Assembly: GCF_001647285.1 (NCBI RefSeq)
Contig: NZ_LRML01000004.1
Span: 434,001-498,000, forward strand
DNA from: Rufibacter roseus
GTDB lineage: Bacteria > Bacteroidota > Bacteroidia > Cytophagales > Hymenobacteraceae
Direction: 5' to 3'
Length of the DNA: 64,000 nucleotides
Within the stretch, counting starts at the first letter, position 1, and each line of letters starts with the position of its first letter. The translations under genes were made by a program, and so were the position numbers. Below the pieces are notes generated by a model. It did not search any database. It was not told the DNA's origin and saw only the letters and a list, made by a program, of their open reading frames with translations. Positions 16,531-25,077 of the stretch are shown in pieces.

Positions 16531-17509
16531 AGGAAAGCATGCGTTTCCAAGTGCCTTTGCGCAGGTTGTATTTAAGGGTGCTGGGCAGGGCTTTCCACCA
16601 GTAGCTGTTCATTTCAACCGCAAAGCTGGGCTGCATATAGCAATTGATGGTACAGCCCTCGCAGGCCGGCAGGCGGCCTTCCAGTTCTATCAATTTCTTT
16701 ACGTCGGCAGATTTGTAGAGCTCATACAGGTTACCTTCAATCTGAAATTTCTGGGCACCGAGGTGGTAGCAAGGAAGCACCAATTCATTTTCAGGCGAAA
16801 TGACTAAAGTAGAGCTGGCAGCTTTGCAGACAGGTTTATCAATGTGGTTTCCGCCGTCTTTCCGAAGCTGAATAAAGGCCTCATTCAGATACACCCACTT
16901 CTGCTTACTGAAGGTGGTCAGATAATCCAGCTCTTCCTCTGAAAGACGGTCGCCGGTTTCTACCTGGTTGTATTCAAAGGCAGGATTTACGATCAGCATG
17001 AGCTTGTTGGGCAGGCAAATCTCCTGGTACACCTGTTCCATCTGGTGCAGGTTGTGCTTGAACACTGTAAACAGAATGTCAGGCCGCTCGCCCAGGCGTT
17101 TGGCAATTTTTATTGATTCAAGCACGGCATCAAAACATGGCACCCCACGCCCCGTGTCATGCTCCTCTTTGTCAGCGGAGTCTAAAGAGAAATGCAGCAT
17201 GTCTACTTTCCCTTTCAGTCGCTCCGCCCATTTAGGGTACAACAGACCGTTGGTGGTAAGGGTGGTGATAAACCCAAAATTTTGGGCCACCTCTAAAAAC
17301 TGATCTATCTGACGGTGCAAAAGCGGCTCACCGCCGGTAAAATCCACCACGTTCACTCCTAGTTTGCGCAGATCGCTTAGGTTCTGCTTCACATCTTCCA
17401 GTTGAATGTAGGGCGAGGGCTTTTCCCAAATGTCACAGAACGAACATTTGGCGTTGCACCGGTAGGTAACGTAATAATTGCAGAGAACCGGATGAGGAAT
17501 TAAGCGCAT
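16529..17509 (-). CDS. Radical SAM protein with C-terminal Fe-S cysteines
   Basis: The 326-residue protein has CNAKCSFC at 18-25, so C18, C22 and C25 bind the SAM-linked 4Fe-4S cluster. DFTGGEPLLH is the expected GGE motif, and TTLTTNGLL and HFSLDSADKEEH follow the radical SAM barrel. The C-terminal cysteines CKAASSTLVISPE, LPCYHLG, ACEGCTINCY form an auxiliary SPASM-like cluster site. Radical SAM-SPASM enzymes often modify peptides or other cell metabolites, but no peptide substrate gene is found nearby. The start at 17509 gives a short leader before the motif, as usual. Substrate unknown. Confidence 0.9.
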   Translation of the reverse strand: MRLIPHPVLCNYYVTYRCNAKCSFCDIWEKPSPYIQLEDVKQNLSDLRKLGVNVVDFTGGEPLLHRQIDQFLEVAQNFGFITTLTTNGLLYPKWAERLKGKVDMLHFSLDSADKEEHDTGRGVPCFDAVLESIKIAKRLGERPDILFTVFKHNLHQMEQVYQEICLPNKLMLIVNPAFEYNQVETGDRLSEEELDYLTTFSKQKWVYLNEAFIQLRKDGGNHIDKPVCKAASSTLVISPENELVLPCYHLGAQKFQIEGNLYELYKSADVKKLIELEGRLPACEGCTINCYMQPSFAVEMNSYWWKALPSTLKYNLRKGTWKRMLS

Positions 17510-17921
17510 ACTCTATAATTTCAGATGCCTTAGCACTTGCAAGGTAACCAGAACATACGGATTTAGGGCTAAATCAAGTTTAAATCACATATTATGTTCC
17601 GGTTAAATTTAACTAAAAGGTACTGGCATCAAACCAGCTGTCTACTTCTCCAGCACCTAAAGAAGTCTTTTATTGTTGCTCCAGGTGGCACGGTGCGACA
17701 GCATACCCTAAGTCGGCTTGCACGCAGGTTTCTCCGCGGGAGGATTCAAGTTCCATATTTCCCACAGCTCGCGTAGACGAAGCTGCTTCTGCCACACCTT
17801 CTATATAGCCGCTTATGCTGTTCAACCAAAGCTTTTTTTGGAAAGATTCTGCTACTGCGCGTGCCCCTTTTCTCACGAATTACGTAGAACGCACTTGGCA
17901 GGTGTAAAAAATTTGCGGACT
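17510..17921. other. Divergent intergenic region (412 bp)
   Basis: This lies between the minus-strand radical SAM gene and the plus-strand MBL gene. No conserved hairpin, repeat or RNA gene is seen. An in-frame upstream extension of the MBL gene to 17718 is not supported, because the translated sequence is low in family features. Confidence 0.4.
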
Positions 17922-18647
17922 ATGAAAATCACATTTTTAGGTACTGGCGGGGCTTTTGACATTGACTATGGCAATTCCGCGGCTATGGTTCAGTTTAAAG
18001 GGAACACAATACTGCTCGATTGCGGCTTTACGGTATACCCTACCCTTCGCCACCATAACCTAACCCAAAGCATAAAATACATCTTGCTTACCCACCTGCA
18101 CAACGACCATACCGGTAGCTTGGCGAATACTTTACTGCATTGCTATTTCTACAACAATAATTGCCGCCCCGTCATCTTGTACCCCGATGATGACTTCAGG
18201 GAAGAGGTTTACGAGTTCCTGCGGCTGCAACTGCAAAAGCCTGACAAGTACGTAGATTTTGTGCCCCTTTCTGAGTTACCCGGAATTACGGCAGTTGACA
18301 CGTATGGCCAACATGCAGAAAACATGCAAACCTATGCTTACATTTTTGAAGAAAATGGCCAACGCATTGCCTACTCCGGTGATCTAGGACAGCCAGAAGC
18401 CTTCTTTGCATATCTGCGCGGCATGCCTCCAAAACACACAATTGTGTTTCATGATTTGTCTTTCCAGGAGAGCAACACCGCCCACACCTATTATAAGAAG
18501 CTTGAATCGGTGGGTCAAGGGTATGAGGTATATGGCTACCACTGCAATCCTTCGGAGGCACCCGAAGACAATCCTTTCTCTTTGGTGTATCATCAACCTG
18601 AGTTTATGCTTCCGGCAGTTTCCTTTGCCTTTGACGAGGCGGTCTAA
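17922..18647 (+). CDS. MBL-fold metallo-hydrolase
   Basis: The 241-residue protein starts KITFLGTGGAFDIDYGNSA, the usual first strand of the metallo-beta-lactamase fold. The metal motif is T-H-L-H-N-D-H-T-G at 57-65 (H58, H60, D62, H63). Further metal-ligand candidates are the aspartate in YSGDLGQPE and a late histidine such as GYHCNPSE. ATG 17922 is preferred because the fold begins there. The family includes ribonucleases, lactonases and phosphodiesterases; the sequence does not decide. Palindrome H follows the stop. Confidence 0.88.
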   Translation: MKITFLGTGGAFDIDYGNSAAMVQFKGNTILLDCGFTVYPTLRHHNLTQSIKYILLTHLHNDHTGSLANTLLHCYFYNNNCRPVILYPDDDFREEVYEFLRLQLQKPDKYVDFVPLSELPGITAVDTYGQHAENMQTYAYIFEENGQRIAYSGDLGQPEAFFAYLRGMPPKHTIVFHDLSFQESNTAHTYYKKLESVGQGYEVYGYHCNPSEAPEDNPFSLVYHQPEFMLPAVSFAFDEAV

Positions 18648-18666
18648 GCTGTATCAAAGTTAGCTT

Positions 18667-18708
18667 CTGTTTTAACCCTGTTTTCCTAAAATCAAGCCTA
18701 AAACAGGA
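18667..18708 (+). terminator. Palindrome family member H
   Basis: CTGTTTTAACCCTGTTTT and its decayed partner AAAATCAAGCCTAAAACAG pair about 19 bases after the MBL gene stop. Confidence 0.55.
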
Positions 18709-18859
18709 CTGTCATCTTATTTTATAAGTTAGGGCAAGACTGTACCTGTAACTGATTTGCAACAGTTAAGGCAAATACCACTTGCCCCTGCTTTCAAACT
18801 TTGAGCGGCTCTGTACGTTATCTGTGGGTTGCACTACCCTATCGAAACCCAGAACCTGC

Positions 18860-19507
18860 ATGACCTTCACCGTTGCCACAGACAATGAACGTTTACCATT
18901 CCGGAAAAACCCTTGGCTTATTGCATATGTCGTTTTATTTGCGGCATACTGGTCATACACCGGCTTTAATACTCCGGACCTGAAGAATTGGTGGCTGGAA
19001 AACACCCTTACTTTTACCGCTATTATACTGCTGGTGGCTTTCTACAAGCATTTCCGTTTTTCAGACCTGAGCTACACCTGTATGTTTCTGTTCATGATGC
19101 TGCACGTGTATGGTAGCCAATACACATATGCTGAAAATCCCTTTGGTTTTTGGGTGCAAGACCAGTTGAGACTGGAGCGTAACCACTATGACCGTCTAGT
19201 TCATTTCAGTTTCGGATTTTTATTGGCTTACCCCATGTACGAAGTCTTCTGGCGACTTACCAACATGAAGCTTATCTTTACGCTTCTACTCCCCATAGAT
19301 CTAACGGTTAGCCTTGGCGCCATTTATGAATTGGTAGAATGGGCTGTGGCCGATATTTTCTTTCCAGCACAGGGAATGGCCTATTTAGGAACGCAAGGAG
19401 ATGTGTGGGATGCCCAGAAAGACATAGCCGTAGCTCTTTTAGGAGCCGCTCTCACTATGTTGGCTGTTTATTCCAGCAAGCCTAACAGAAAAAGGCAAAA
19501 CAGTTGA
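18860..19507 (+). CDS. DUF2238 (YjdF-like) inner-membrane protein
   Basis: The 215-residue protein has six or so membrane helices, for example WLIAYVVLFAAYWSYTG, TFTAIILLVAFYKHF, YTCMFLFMMLHVYGSQYTYA and ALLGAALTMLAVYSS. The DUF2238 signature is NHYDRLVHFSFGFLLAYPM and AIYELVEWAVADIFFP, with QGDVWDAQKDIAVALLG. The E. coli homologue is YjdF. ATG 18860 is preferred over 18782, because the extension is hydrophilic and not conserved in style. The family is of unknown function; no catalytic motif can be named. Confidence 0.88.
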   Translation: MTFTVATDNERLPFRKNPWLIAYVVLFAAYWSYTGFNTPDLKNWWLENTLTFTAIILLVAFYKHFRFSDLSYTCMFLFMMLHVYGSQYTYAENPFGFWVQDQLRLERNHYDRLVHFSFGFLLAYPMYEVFWRLTNMKLIFTLLLPIDLTVSLGAIYELVEWAVADIFFPAQGMAYLGTQGDVWDAQKDIAVALLGAALTMLAVYSSKPNRKRQNS

Positions 19508-19630
19508 TAGCTGCTTGTCTAGAGCACGAAATACTCTTATCACCTCATAAAAATTGGTTCTTAAGAAGAACGAACAAATAAAGGCTTAGAACTCAAAGAA
19601 GCAGCAGATTTAAAATTATAAGCACAAAAA

Positions 19631-19656
19631 AACGGCTACCACAAGGTAGCCGTTTC
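19631..19656. terminator. Intrinsic terminator, likely bidirectional
   Basis: AACGGCTACC-acaa-GGTAGCCGTT has an A-run before it and a T-run after it, so it can stop transcription on either strand. It lies just downstream of the minus-strand OmpA gene and after the DUF2238 gene. Confidence 0.8.
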
Positions 19657-19678
19657 TATTTTACCATTAAATAAGTTC

Positions 19679-20389
19679 TTACTTCAATTCACCGCGCTCA
19701 GCAGCAGCTTTCATTTCTTCACTAGCGAAGATGGCCACTTCTACACGACGGTTCTGCTGACGACCAGCGGCTGTCGTGTTATCAGCAATCGGCTGTGTTG
19801 AACCATATCCTCTGGTCTGTATACGACCTGGCTCAACTCCTAAGGAAATAGCATAGTTCGCAACCGCCTGAGCCCGACGCTCTGACAATGGCTGGTTGAT
19901 GGCATCAGTACCAGTGTTATCGGCATGGCCTTCAATCAACACGTTAGTGCCTGGGTATTTCTTCAACGTTTCGGCTAATTTCTGAATATCAGCTCTGGAA
20001 GATGGCTGCAGATCTGATGAGTTCGTGGCGAATAGAATACCGGCATCAAAGGTAACTTTAATACCTTCCCCTACACGCTCAACCTGGGCACTCTTCATTT
20101 CACGCTCCAGCTCTTCTGCCTGCTTGTCCATCCGGCGGCCTATTACGGCACCGGCGGTACCACCCACGGCGGCACCAATAATTGCTCCGGCTGCGGTGTT
20201 ACCGGTAGCTCTACCAATGATACCACCCACAACGGCACCACTACCGGCCCCAATGATACCACCCTTGGTGGTTTTGCTCATTCCACCGTTGTTTGTACCG
20301 CTTGTACTACCAGTGTTACTAGATTGGCAAGAAGAAAAAAACATGCTTCCTGCTAACAATGCAATAAAAGATCCTTTAATAATTTTCAT
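19679..20389 (-). CDS. OmpA-family lipoprotein with glycine zipper
   Basis: The 236-residue protein has a lipobox signal (ALLAGSMFFSSC), a Ser/Thr/Gly-rich linker, then a glycine-zipper stretch (GGIIGAGSGAVVGGIIGRA, AGAIIGAAVGGTAGAVIG) at about 43-85, and a charged helix KQAEELEREMKSAQVE. The C-terminal OmpA-like domain (about 110-230) binds peptidoglycan: LIEGHADNTGTDAINQPLSE, ANYAISLGVEPGRIQTRGYG and NRRVEVAIF. It is probably an envelope protein joining outer membrane and wall. Related YiaD-like lipoproteins in other bacteria play such a role. Downstream lies a strong terminator. Confidence 0.9.
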   Translation of the reverse strand: MKIIKGSFIALLAGSMFFSSCQSSNTGSTSGTNNGGMSKTTKGGIIGAGSGAVVGGIIGRATGNTAAGAIIGAAVGGTAGAVIGRRMDKQAEELEREMKSAQVERVGEGIKVTFDAGILFATNSSDLQPSSRADIQKLAETLKKYPGTNVLIEGHADNTGTDAINQPLSERRAQAVANYAISLGVEPGRIQTRGYGSTQPIADNTTAAGRQQNRRVEVAIFASEEMKAAAERGELK

Positions 20390-20533
20390 AGTCTTTTTCT
20401 TTTGGTTTGAAAGTGTTGCTTTTGCGTAAGCCTCACATCGGACTTACATACTCCTTTTAATGGTAAAATGTTTAGATATAGGCGTAAAACTATATTATCT
20501 AAAGTAATAATCGTGCCAATTATTCATAAAAAA

Positions 20534-20569
20534 AACGGTGCCTGCTCAATTTGAAAGCAGGCACCGTTT
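20534..20569 (-). terminator. Intrinsic terminator of accD
   Basis: AACGGTGCCTGCT, a 10-base loop, and AGCAGGCACCGTT form a 13-base perfect stem about 22 bases after the accD stop. The minus strand ends in a T-run (from AAAAAAAA on plus), the textbook form. Confidence 0.85.
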
Positions 20570-20590
20570 CTAAAAGGTATATGTACTGTT

Positions 20591-21487
20591 TTACTTAGCT
20601 ACCGCTTTGGCTACCGCAGGTTCAACTGCTGGCGTAGCCTGTGGTTCAGCTAGCATTGTAAGAAGATCAGCTAATCTCTGTTTCAGCTCTTTGCGGTGTA
20701 CTATAAAATCAAGAAAACCATGCTCCAACACAAACTCCGCACTCTGGAATCCTTTAGGCAAGTCTTTGCCAATGGTTTCTTTAATTACCCGTGGACCGGC
20801 AAACCCAATCAGTGCACCCGGCTCAGAAATGTTGAAGTCACCCAACATGGCAAAAGAGGCGGTTACACCACCAGTGGTGGGATCTGTCAACAAAGAGATG
20901 TAGGGCACTTTCTCTTCAGAAAGCAAGGCCAGTTTAGCAGAGGTTTTAGCCATTTGCATTAGAGAATAGCCCGCCTCCATCATTCTGGCTCCGCCTGATT
21001 TTGATATCATCAGAAACGGGATTTTATGTTTGCGGCTATAGTCTATGGCCCGTGAAATCTTTTCCCCTACAACGGAGCCCATTGAACCACCAATGAAATT
21101 GAAGTCCATACAGGCCACCACTAAGTCCACGCCGTTTGCCTTACCATGAGCAGTACGAACGGCGTCTTTCAAATTGGTTTTACGCTGGGTGGCCACTATC
21201 CGGTCTGGGTAGGGCTTGGTATCTACAAAGCTCAGCGGGTCAGATGAGCTCAGATTTTCATCTAACTCCTGAAACTCGTTGTCATCAAACAGTATTTCAA
21301 AATACTCGTGGGAATTAACACGGTCATGAAAATCGCAAGACGGGCAAGTGTACAGGTTTTGCCGATGCTCTGCCTTACTGATGACTGTTTTACATTCAGG
21401 GCACTTATGCCACAGACCATCTGGTGTTTCTTTTTTTTGCTCCGTAGGGGTAACAATCCCTTTTTCTACTCTTCTAAACCAAGACAT
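20591..21487 (-). CDS. accD: Acetyl-CoA carboxylase carboxyltransferase subunit beta
   Basis: The 298-residue protein is the beta subunit of the carboxyltransferase that, with AccA, transfers the carboxyl group from biotin to acetyl-CoA, making malonyl-CoA for fatty acid synthesis in the cytosol. The N-terminal four-cysteine zinc ribbon is C29, C32, C48 and C51 (KCPECKTV and TCPSCDFH). The carboxyltransferase crotonase-like core shows [58 protein letters not shown] and [13 protein letters not shown]. Length and motifs are normal. AccA is not in the window, as usual for Bacteroidota. A TATCTTTG box at 21561-21568 on the minus strand may be its -7 element. Confidence 0.97.
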   Translation of the reverse strand: MSWFRRVEKGIVTPTEQKKETPDGLWHKCPECKTVISKAEHRQNLYTCPSCDFHDRVNSHEYFEILFDDNEFQELDENLSSSDPLSFVDTKPYPDRIVATQRKTNLKDAVRTAHGKANGVDLVVACMDFNFIGGSMGSVVGEKISRAIDYSRKHKIPFLMISKSGGARMMEAGYSLMQMAKTSAKLALLSEEKVPYISLLTDPTTGGVTASFAMLGDFNISEPGALIGFAGPRVIKETIGKDLPKGFQSAEFVLEHGFLDFIVHRKELKQRLADLLTMLAEPQATPAVEPAVAKAVAK

Positions 21488-22120
21488 AAGGTATCCTTAA
21501 GGTTTTTCAACAATGATGCTCCTTGGGAATAACCACACACAGGTATGGCAAACAAGGCTGCAAAGATAAAAAAGAAACAGTAGCAGCCTACTTCCTAAAT
21601 AATTTACCATTAAGGCATCTGCCTTTTTACTGCTTTTATTTAAATACGTTTCGGCTTAGAGCATCTTAGGCTGCAGCGCTACATGTCTCCAGATGCTTCA
21701 GAACGTGCTTTCTTCCACTTCTTTTCGCTGAGAGCCGTTAGTCTCCTTCTCTTCCGCATTTTTCTGCCAAAACACAGATAAGCTAAGCTCCCACCTGTTT
21801 TTTGATACTCCAAACTTTATTTCTCCCATGCATTTTGTTGAATATTCAGTTAATTAAAAAGGTTTAGCAACTAGAATAACATCATTAATAAAAAGCAATA
21901 TTGTGAAATAAGCTTCATCTAAATACCTGAAATTATCAAAATTATTTATTTGAGTAACAGACATTTATCCCTACACATGCTAATATTAAAATTATTACCA
22001 CACAATTACAGCTGTCTATAAAGCGTTAATGACACAACGAATTTTAATAAATCTTCGGAATTACCGCACACTATTACTACATTTGCAACTGAAACCCTTT
22101 ATTGTTATTATTCTTTCACT
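21488..22120. other. Long divergent intergenic region (633 bp)
   Basis: This lies between accD and the first tandem ompA gene. It is AT-rich, especially 21830-22080. It contains a TATCTTTG box on the minus strand (21561-21568) for accD and TACATTTG (22078-22085) for the OmpA gene. No repeat, hairpin or RNA gene is apparent. Confidence 0.4.
22078..22085 (+). promoter_or_regulatory. Candidate -7 box (TACATTTG)
   Basis: It matches TAnnTTTG and ends 35 bases before the ATG of the first tandem ompA gene. No TTG is present at the expected -33 distance, so support is partial. Confidence 0.5.
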
Positions 22121-22834
22121 ATGAAAAACATTCGTTTCGCCTCTTCCGCCATGGCTCTGGTGTTTGGGGTTACCCTTTTAGGGTCTTGCGTCTCTTCAAA
22201 GAAATACAAAGAGCTTGAGGCTAGCAAAAATGCGTTAGAGCAGGAGAAAACTGCCGCTGAGCGCAATTTAGAGAAAGCCAACGCTGATTTACGTGACCGT
22301 GATGCTAAATTAGCCCAGTACCAGCAGCAGATTGCGCAGAAAGAAAGAATTCTGAACGAATTGCGTTCTGCCGTAAACGAAGCATTGGCTGGTTTCCAGG
22401 AGCAAGGTCTTACAGTAGCCGTTAGAGATGGCAAAGTGTATGTAACCATGCCTGAAAAACTTCTTTTTGCCACGGGTAGCACTAAAGTAAACCCTAGTGG
22501 CCAGGCAGCTTTAAGTAAATTAGCTTCTGCTGTTAAGTCTCACCGTGACACTGAAATTATAGTAGAAGGCCATACTGATGATGTAGCCGTTGCCTCTAAC
22601 AACATTACCTATAAAGACAACTGGGACCTGAGCGTACTGCGCGCTACTGAAATTACCCGTTTGTTAGTAAACAATGGGGTTCCGCCGCAAATGATTGTTC
22701 CTGCTGGTCGCGGTCAGTTTACTCCGGTAGCCATGACCCGTACTCCAGAGGCCCGTCAGAGCAACCGCCGTACCGAGATCATCTTGGCTCCTAACTTTGA
22801 GAAAATCCTGCAGTTGCTGCAAAGCAGCAACTAA
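22121..22834 (+). CDS. OmpA-family lipoprotein with coiled coil, tandem copy 1
   Basis: The 237-residue protein has a lipoprotein signal (LVFGVTLLGSC), a heptad-rich coiled coil (about 25-90, with KELEASKNALEQEKTAAERN) and a C-terminal OmpA-like domain (about 110-225). The domain includes DGKVYVTMPEKLLFATGS, EIIVEGHTDDVAVAS, DNWDLSVLRATEITRLL and NRRTEIILAP. It is expected at the outer membrane's inner face, bound to peptidoglycan. It is clearly paralogous to the next gene. A TACATTTG box at 22078 may drive it, and a strong terminator follows. Confidence 0.92.
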   Translation: MKNIRFASSAMALVFGVTLLGSCVSSKKYKELEASKNALEQEKTAAERNLEKANADLRDRDAKLAQYQQQIAQKERILNELRSAVNEALAGFQEQGLTVAVRDGKVYVTMPEKLLFATGSTKVNPSGQAALSKLASAVKSHRDTEIIVEGHTDDVAVASNNITYKDNWDLSVLRATEITRLLVNNGVPPQMIVPAGRGQFTPVAMTRTPEARQSNRRTEIILAPNFEKILQLLQSSN

Positions 22835-22882
22835 GCCACTGGCGCAGCGCACAGGTTATCTGTGCTCCATAAAATATGTTCT

Positions 22883-22914
22883 GAAGCCGGGGCCTTTGCT
22901 CCGGCTTCTTTTTT
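22883..22914 (+). terminator. Intrinsic terminator after ompA copy 1
   Basis: GAAGCCGG-ggcctttgct-CCGGCTTC is followed by a run of T, the classical form. It lies about 49 bases after the first ompA stop. Confidence 0.88.
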
Positions 22915-22955
22915 ACCTGATTTTTAAAAAAGAGCAGCAAAACGCCAGCCGGCAC

Positions 22956-22985
22956 TTGGGCAAGAGCACAGCGTTTTTATCTTTG
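22956..22985 (+). promoter_or_regulatory. Bacteroidota-type promoter for ompA copy 2
   Basis: TTG at 22956-22958, 19 bases, then TATCTTTG at 22978-22985 fits TTG-N17-23-TAnnTTTG. Transcription should start near 22992, giving a 5' leader of about 108 bases before the ATG at 23100. Confidence 0.7.
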
Positions 22986-23099
22986 CGTAATGCCCGGTGT
23001 AGCGGCTGAGTAATTGTCAGTGAACTCGTTTGCTCATCTGAAATCAGAAGGGCACCAAGAACCAAACCAACTACCAATCCTTTATTTAACGTTTCAGTT

Positions 23100-24095
23100 A
23101 TGTTAGAGAAATCTTTGCTCCGCTATGTTGGCGTGGCCTTGTTAGGTACTAGCCTCTTAGGCTCTTGTACCACCACCAAAAAGTACAACGATCTGCTGGC
23201 TCAGAAAGTAAACCTGGAGCGGGAGAAAGCTGAATGTGAGGCTACACTTGCCCAAACCACCTTAGAGCGCTCTGACCTGAGCAAGCAGGTGGCAGATTTA
23301 AGCGAAGTGCGCCAACGTCTGGCCGCTGATACCGCCCAACTAGGCTCAGCTTACCGCAAGACCCAAAGCCTGTACGGCGAACTCAGCAACACCTATGACA
23401 AGCTTATTAAGAACCACGACAAGCTTTTAGCCAACAGCGCTCTGGAAACGTCTAAGCTTTCAAAAGACCTTGCACGCCGCGAGGATGAAATGAAGAAGCT
23501 GAATGAGACTTTAACCAAGAACCGCTCTCAGCTAGACCAACTCAGTTCAGATTTACAAGCCCGTGAACAACGCCTGAACGAATTGGAGCGCATTCTGGCC
23601 GAGAAAGACAAAGCCGTAGACGCTCTCCGCAACAAAGTGAGCAATGCTTTGCTGGGCTTTAACAGCAAAGATCTATCAGTAGATGTGCGCAACGGCAAGG
23701 TATACGTGTCCCTATCAGAGCAACTGTTGTTTAAGTCTGGTTCTACCAAGGTAGACGCCAAAGGCCAGGATGCCCTACGCAAATTGGCGTCTGCCCTCAA
23801 AGACCAGGAAGATGTAAACGTATTAGTAGAAGGACACACAGATGATGTTCCGATTTCAAGAGGCACCCAGGGAATGCAAGACAACTGGGACCTGAGTGTG
23901 TTGCGTGCGACTGAAATTACCCGTATTCTGGCTAATGCTGGTTTGCCTGGCACTAAAATCACCCCTTCCGGCCGCGCTGACAATGTTCCGTTAGACCCAG
24001 CCAAAACCGCCGAGGCTCGTCAGAAAAACCGCCGCACCGAGATCATCCTCACCCCTAAGCTAGACGAACTCTTCAAAATTTTAGAAGCAAACTAA
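23100..24095 (+). CDS. OmpA-family lipoprotein with long coiled coil, tandem copy 2
   Basis: The 331-residue protein resembles the preceding gene but has a longer coiled coil (about 27-190) rich in Leu, Glu and Lys heptads: NLEREKAECEATLAQTTLER and EMKKLNETLTKNRSQLDQL. The lipobox is LLGTSLLGSC. The C-terminal OmpA-like domain repeats the same motifs: DGKVYV is replaced by NGKVYVSLSEQLLFKSGS, then VLVEGHTDDVPIS, DNWDLSVLRATEITRIL and NRRTEIILTP. The longer stalk could bridge a wider periplasm. It has its own promoter (22956-22985) and terminator (24102-24165), so it can be expressed separately from copy 1. Confidence 0.92.
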   Translation: MLEKSLLRYVGVALLGTSLLGSCTTTKKYNDLLAQKVNLEREKAECEATLAQTTLERSDLSKQVADLSEVRQRLAADTAQLGSAYRKTQSLYGELSNTYDKLIKNHDKLLANSALETSKLSKDLARREDEMKKLNETLTKNRSQLDQLSSDLQAREQRLNELERILAEKDKAVDALRNKVSNALLGFNSKDLSVDVRNGKVYVSLSEQLLFKSGSTKVDAKGQDALRKLASALKDQEDVNVLVEGHTDDVPISRGTQGMQDNWDLSVLRATEITRILANAGLPGTKITPSGRADNVPLDPAKTAEARQKNRRTEIILTPKLDELFKILEAN

Positions 24096-24101
24096 CCTAA
24101 A

Positions 24102-24165
24102 CCTGTTTCCGGCCTGTTTTACAGAAAACACATCAAAAACGCCAGCCACTCGTGCTGGCGTTTTT
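24102..24165 (+). terminator. Composite terminator: palindrome I overlapping a classical stem
   Basis: A decayed family palindrome, CCTGTTTCCGGCCTGTTTT to AAAACACATCAAAAACGCC, runs into a classical stem AAAAACGCCAGC-cactcgt-GCTGGCGTTTTT (24135-24165). The AAAAACGCC block can belong to either hairpin, so the two are mutually exclusive. Confidence 0.75.
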
Positions 24166-24310
24166 CATTTACAAGCCTCAAAAGATGTTGCGTATTGTAG
24201 AGCTTTAAAAAACCAAACAGTTCTTTTTTCCACCAGAATTGATTTGACTTGACGGGGCAACTAATCAAAAAGTTGTATATTCATCCATCTCTCAACCTAA
24301 CATCACAGTT

Positions 24311-24805
24311 ATGAAAAAGCTTCTACCATTTTTCTCCCTTTGCCTCATGAGCTTTGGCTCTTTAGCGCAAACTTTACCTGATTTCAGTCAAATTTCCCTC
24401 ACTGAGAAAGCAGACTATGCTCAAGCTGAAAACGCTGTGTTGCAGGCAGCTGACTACATTTTGTCTACCCCTCACATTGAGAGCAACCAACAGCGCCTGT
24501 CGGCCATGCAGTTTCTGTTGAAATGGATGGAAGGAACCCCAGACTTCACCTTTGAAATAGACCAAACTGCCGTAGAACTAACCAAAACAGACCCTACCTT
24601 TTTGGGCGTATACCTGGCCAGCGCCACCAAATATTGTGTAGAGAACAAGGCCATGTCTAAAGATAAAAAGGCGGTGAAGCTGAATACCTTGAAAGGCATA
24701 GTAGCCTACAGCATCAACCCTGAAAATCAGGTAAAGGTAAAAGGCGAACTGAAGAAGCTTATAAAAGCATCTGAAAAAGGAGAACTTGAAAAATATGTGG
24801 GCTAG
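24311..24805 (+). CDS. Secreted protein of unknown function
   Basis: The 164-residue protein has a signal peptide (KKLLPFFSLCLMSFGSLAQ) and a helical body with no motif I recognise: LTEKADYAQAENAVLQAADY, PHIESNQQRLSAMQFLL, TKYCVENKAMSKDKKAVKL and LKGIVAYSINPENQVKV. The absence of a lipobox cysteine and the absence of a membrane helix after the signal suggest a soluble periplasmic or secreted protein. Proteins of this kind are common in Bacteroidota and unnamed. A composite terminator lies after it. Confidence 0.75.
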   Translation: MKKLLPFFSLCLMSFGSLAQTLPDFSQISLTEKADYAQAENAVLQAADYILSTPHIESNQQRLSAMQFLLKWMEGTPDFTFEIDQTAVELTKTDPTFLGVYLASATKYCVENKAMSKDKKAVKLNTLKGIVAYSINPENQVKVKGELKKLIKASEKGELEKYVG

Positions 24806-24883
24806 GCCAATTATTTAAGAATCAAGAAAAGTGGTTTAGCAGCTCTTATTGACTTGGTAGTGTATAGCTTAAAAGCCAGCAAG

Positions 24884-24948
24884 AGCTGTTTCAGACCTAC
24901 TTTTGAGAAAACAGCACCAAAACGCCGGAATATATTACCGGCGTTTTT
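24884..24948 (+). terminator. Composite terminator: palindrome J overlapping a classical stem
   Basis: A decayed palindrome (AGCTGTTTCAGACCTACTTT onward) ends in AAAACGCCGG, which is also the left arm of a stem closing with CCGGCGTTTTT at 24938-24948. A T-run follows. Same architecture as 24102-24165. Confidence 0.75.
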
Positions 24949-25077
24949 ATTTTTGAGCAAGGCACCTTTTCCCAGTGCTTCTTCTAAGCCTGAACCTTTA
25001 TTGAAAGTGATTACTTCTTCGCCAGCGTTAAACCTTTGCCTGTGGTTAATGCTTTACTGTTTATCTGCTAAGCGCCC

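Noticed and set aside
16348-16807. Two plus-strand frames of 75 and 137 residues near the radical SAM gene end
   Set aside because: They are made of palindrome G, a GTCTTG word repeat and the antisense of the radical SAM gene.
17718-17921. Upstream extension of the MBL hydrolase gene
   Set aside because: The 68 added residues do not match the fold, which starts at KITFLGTGG from ATG 17922.
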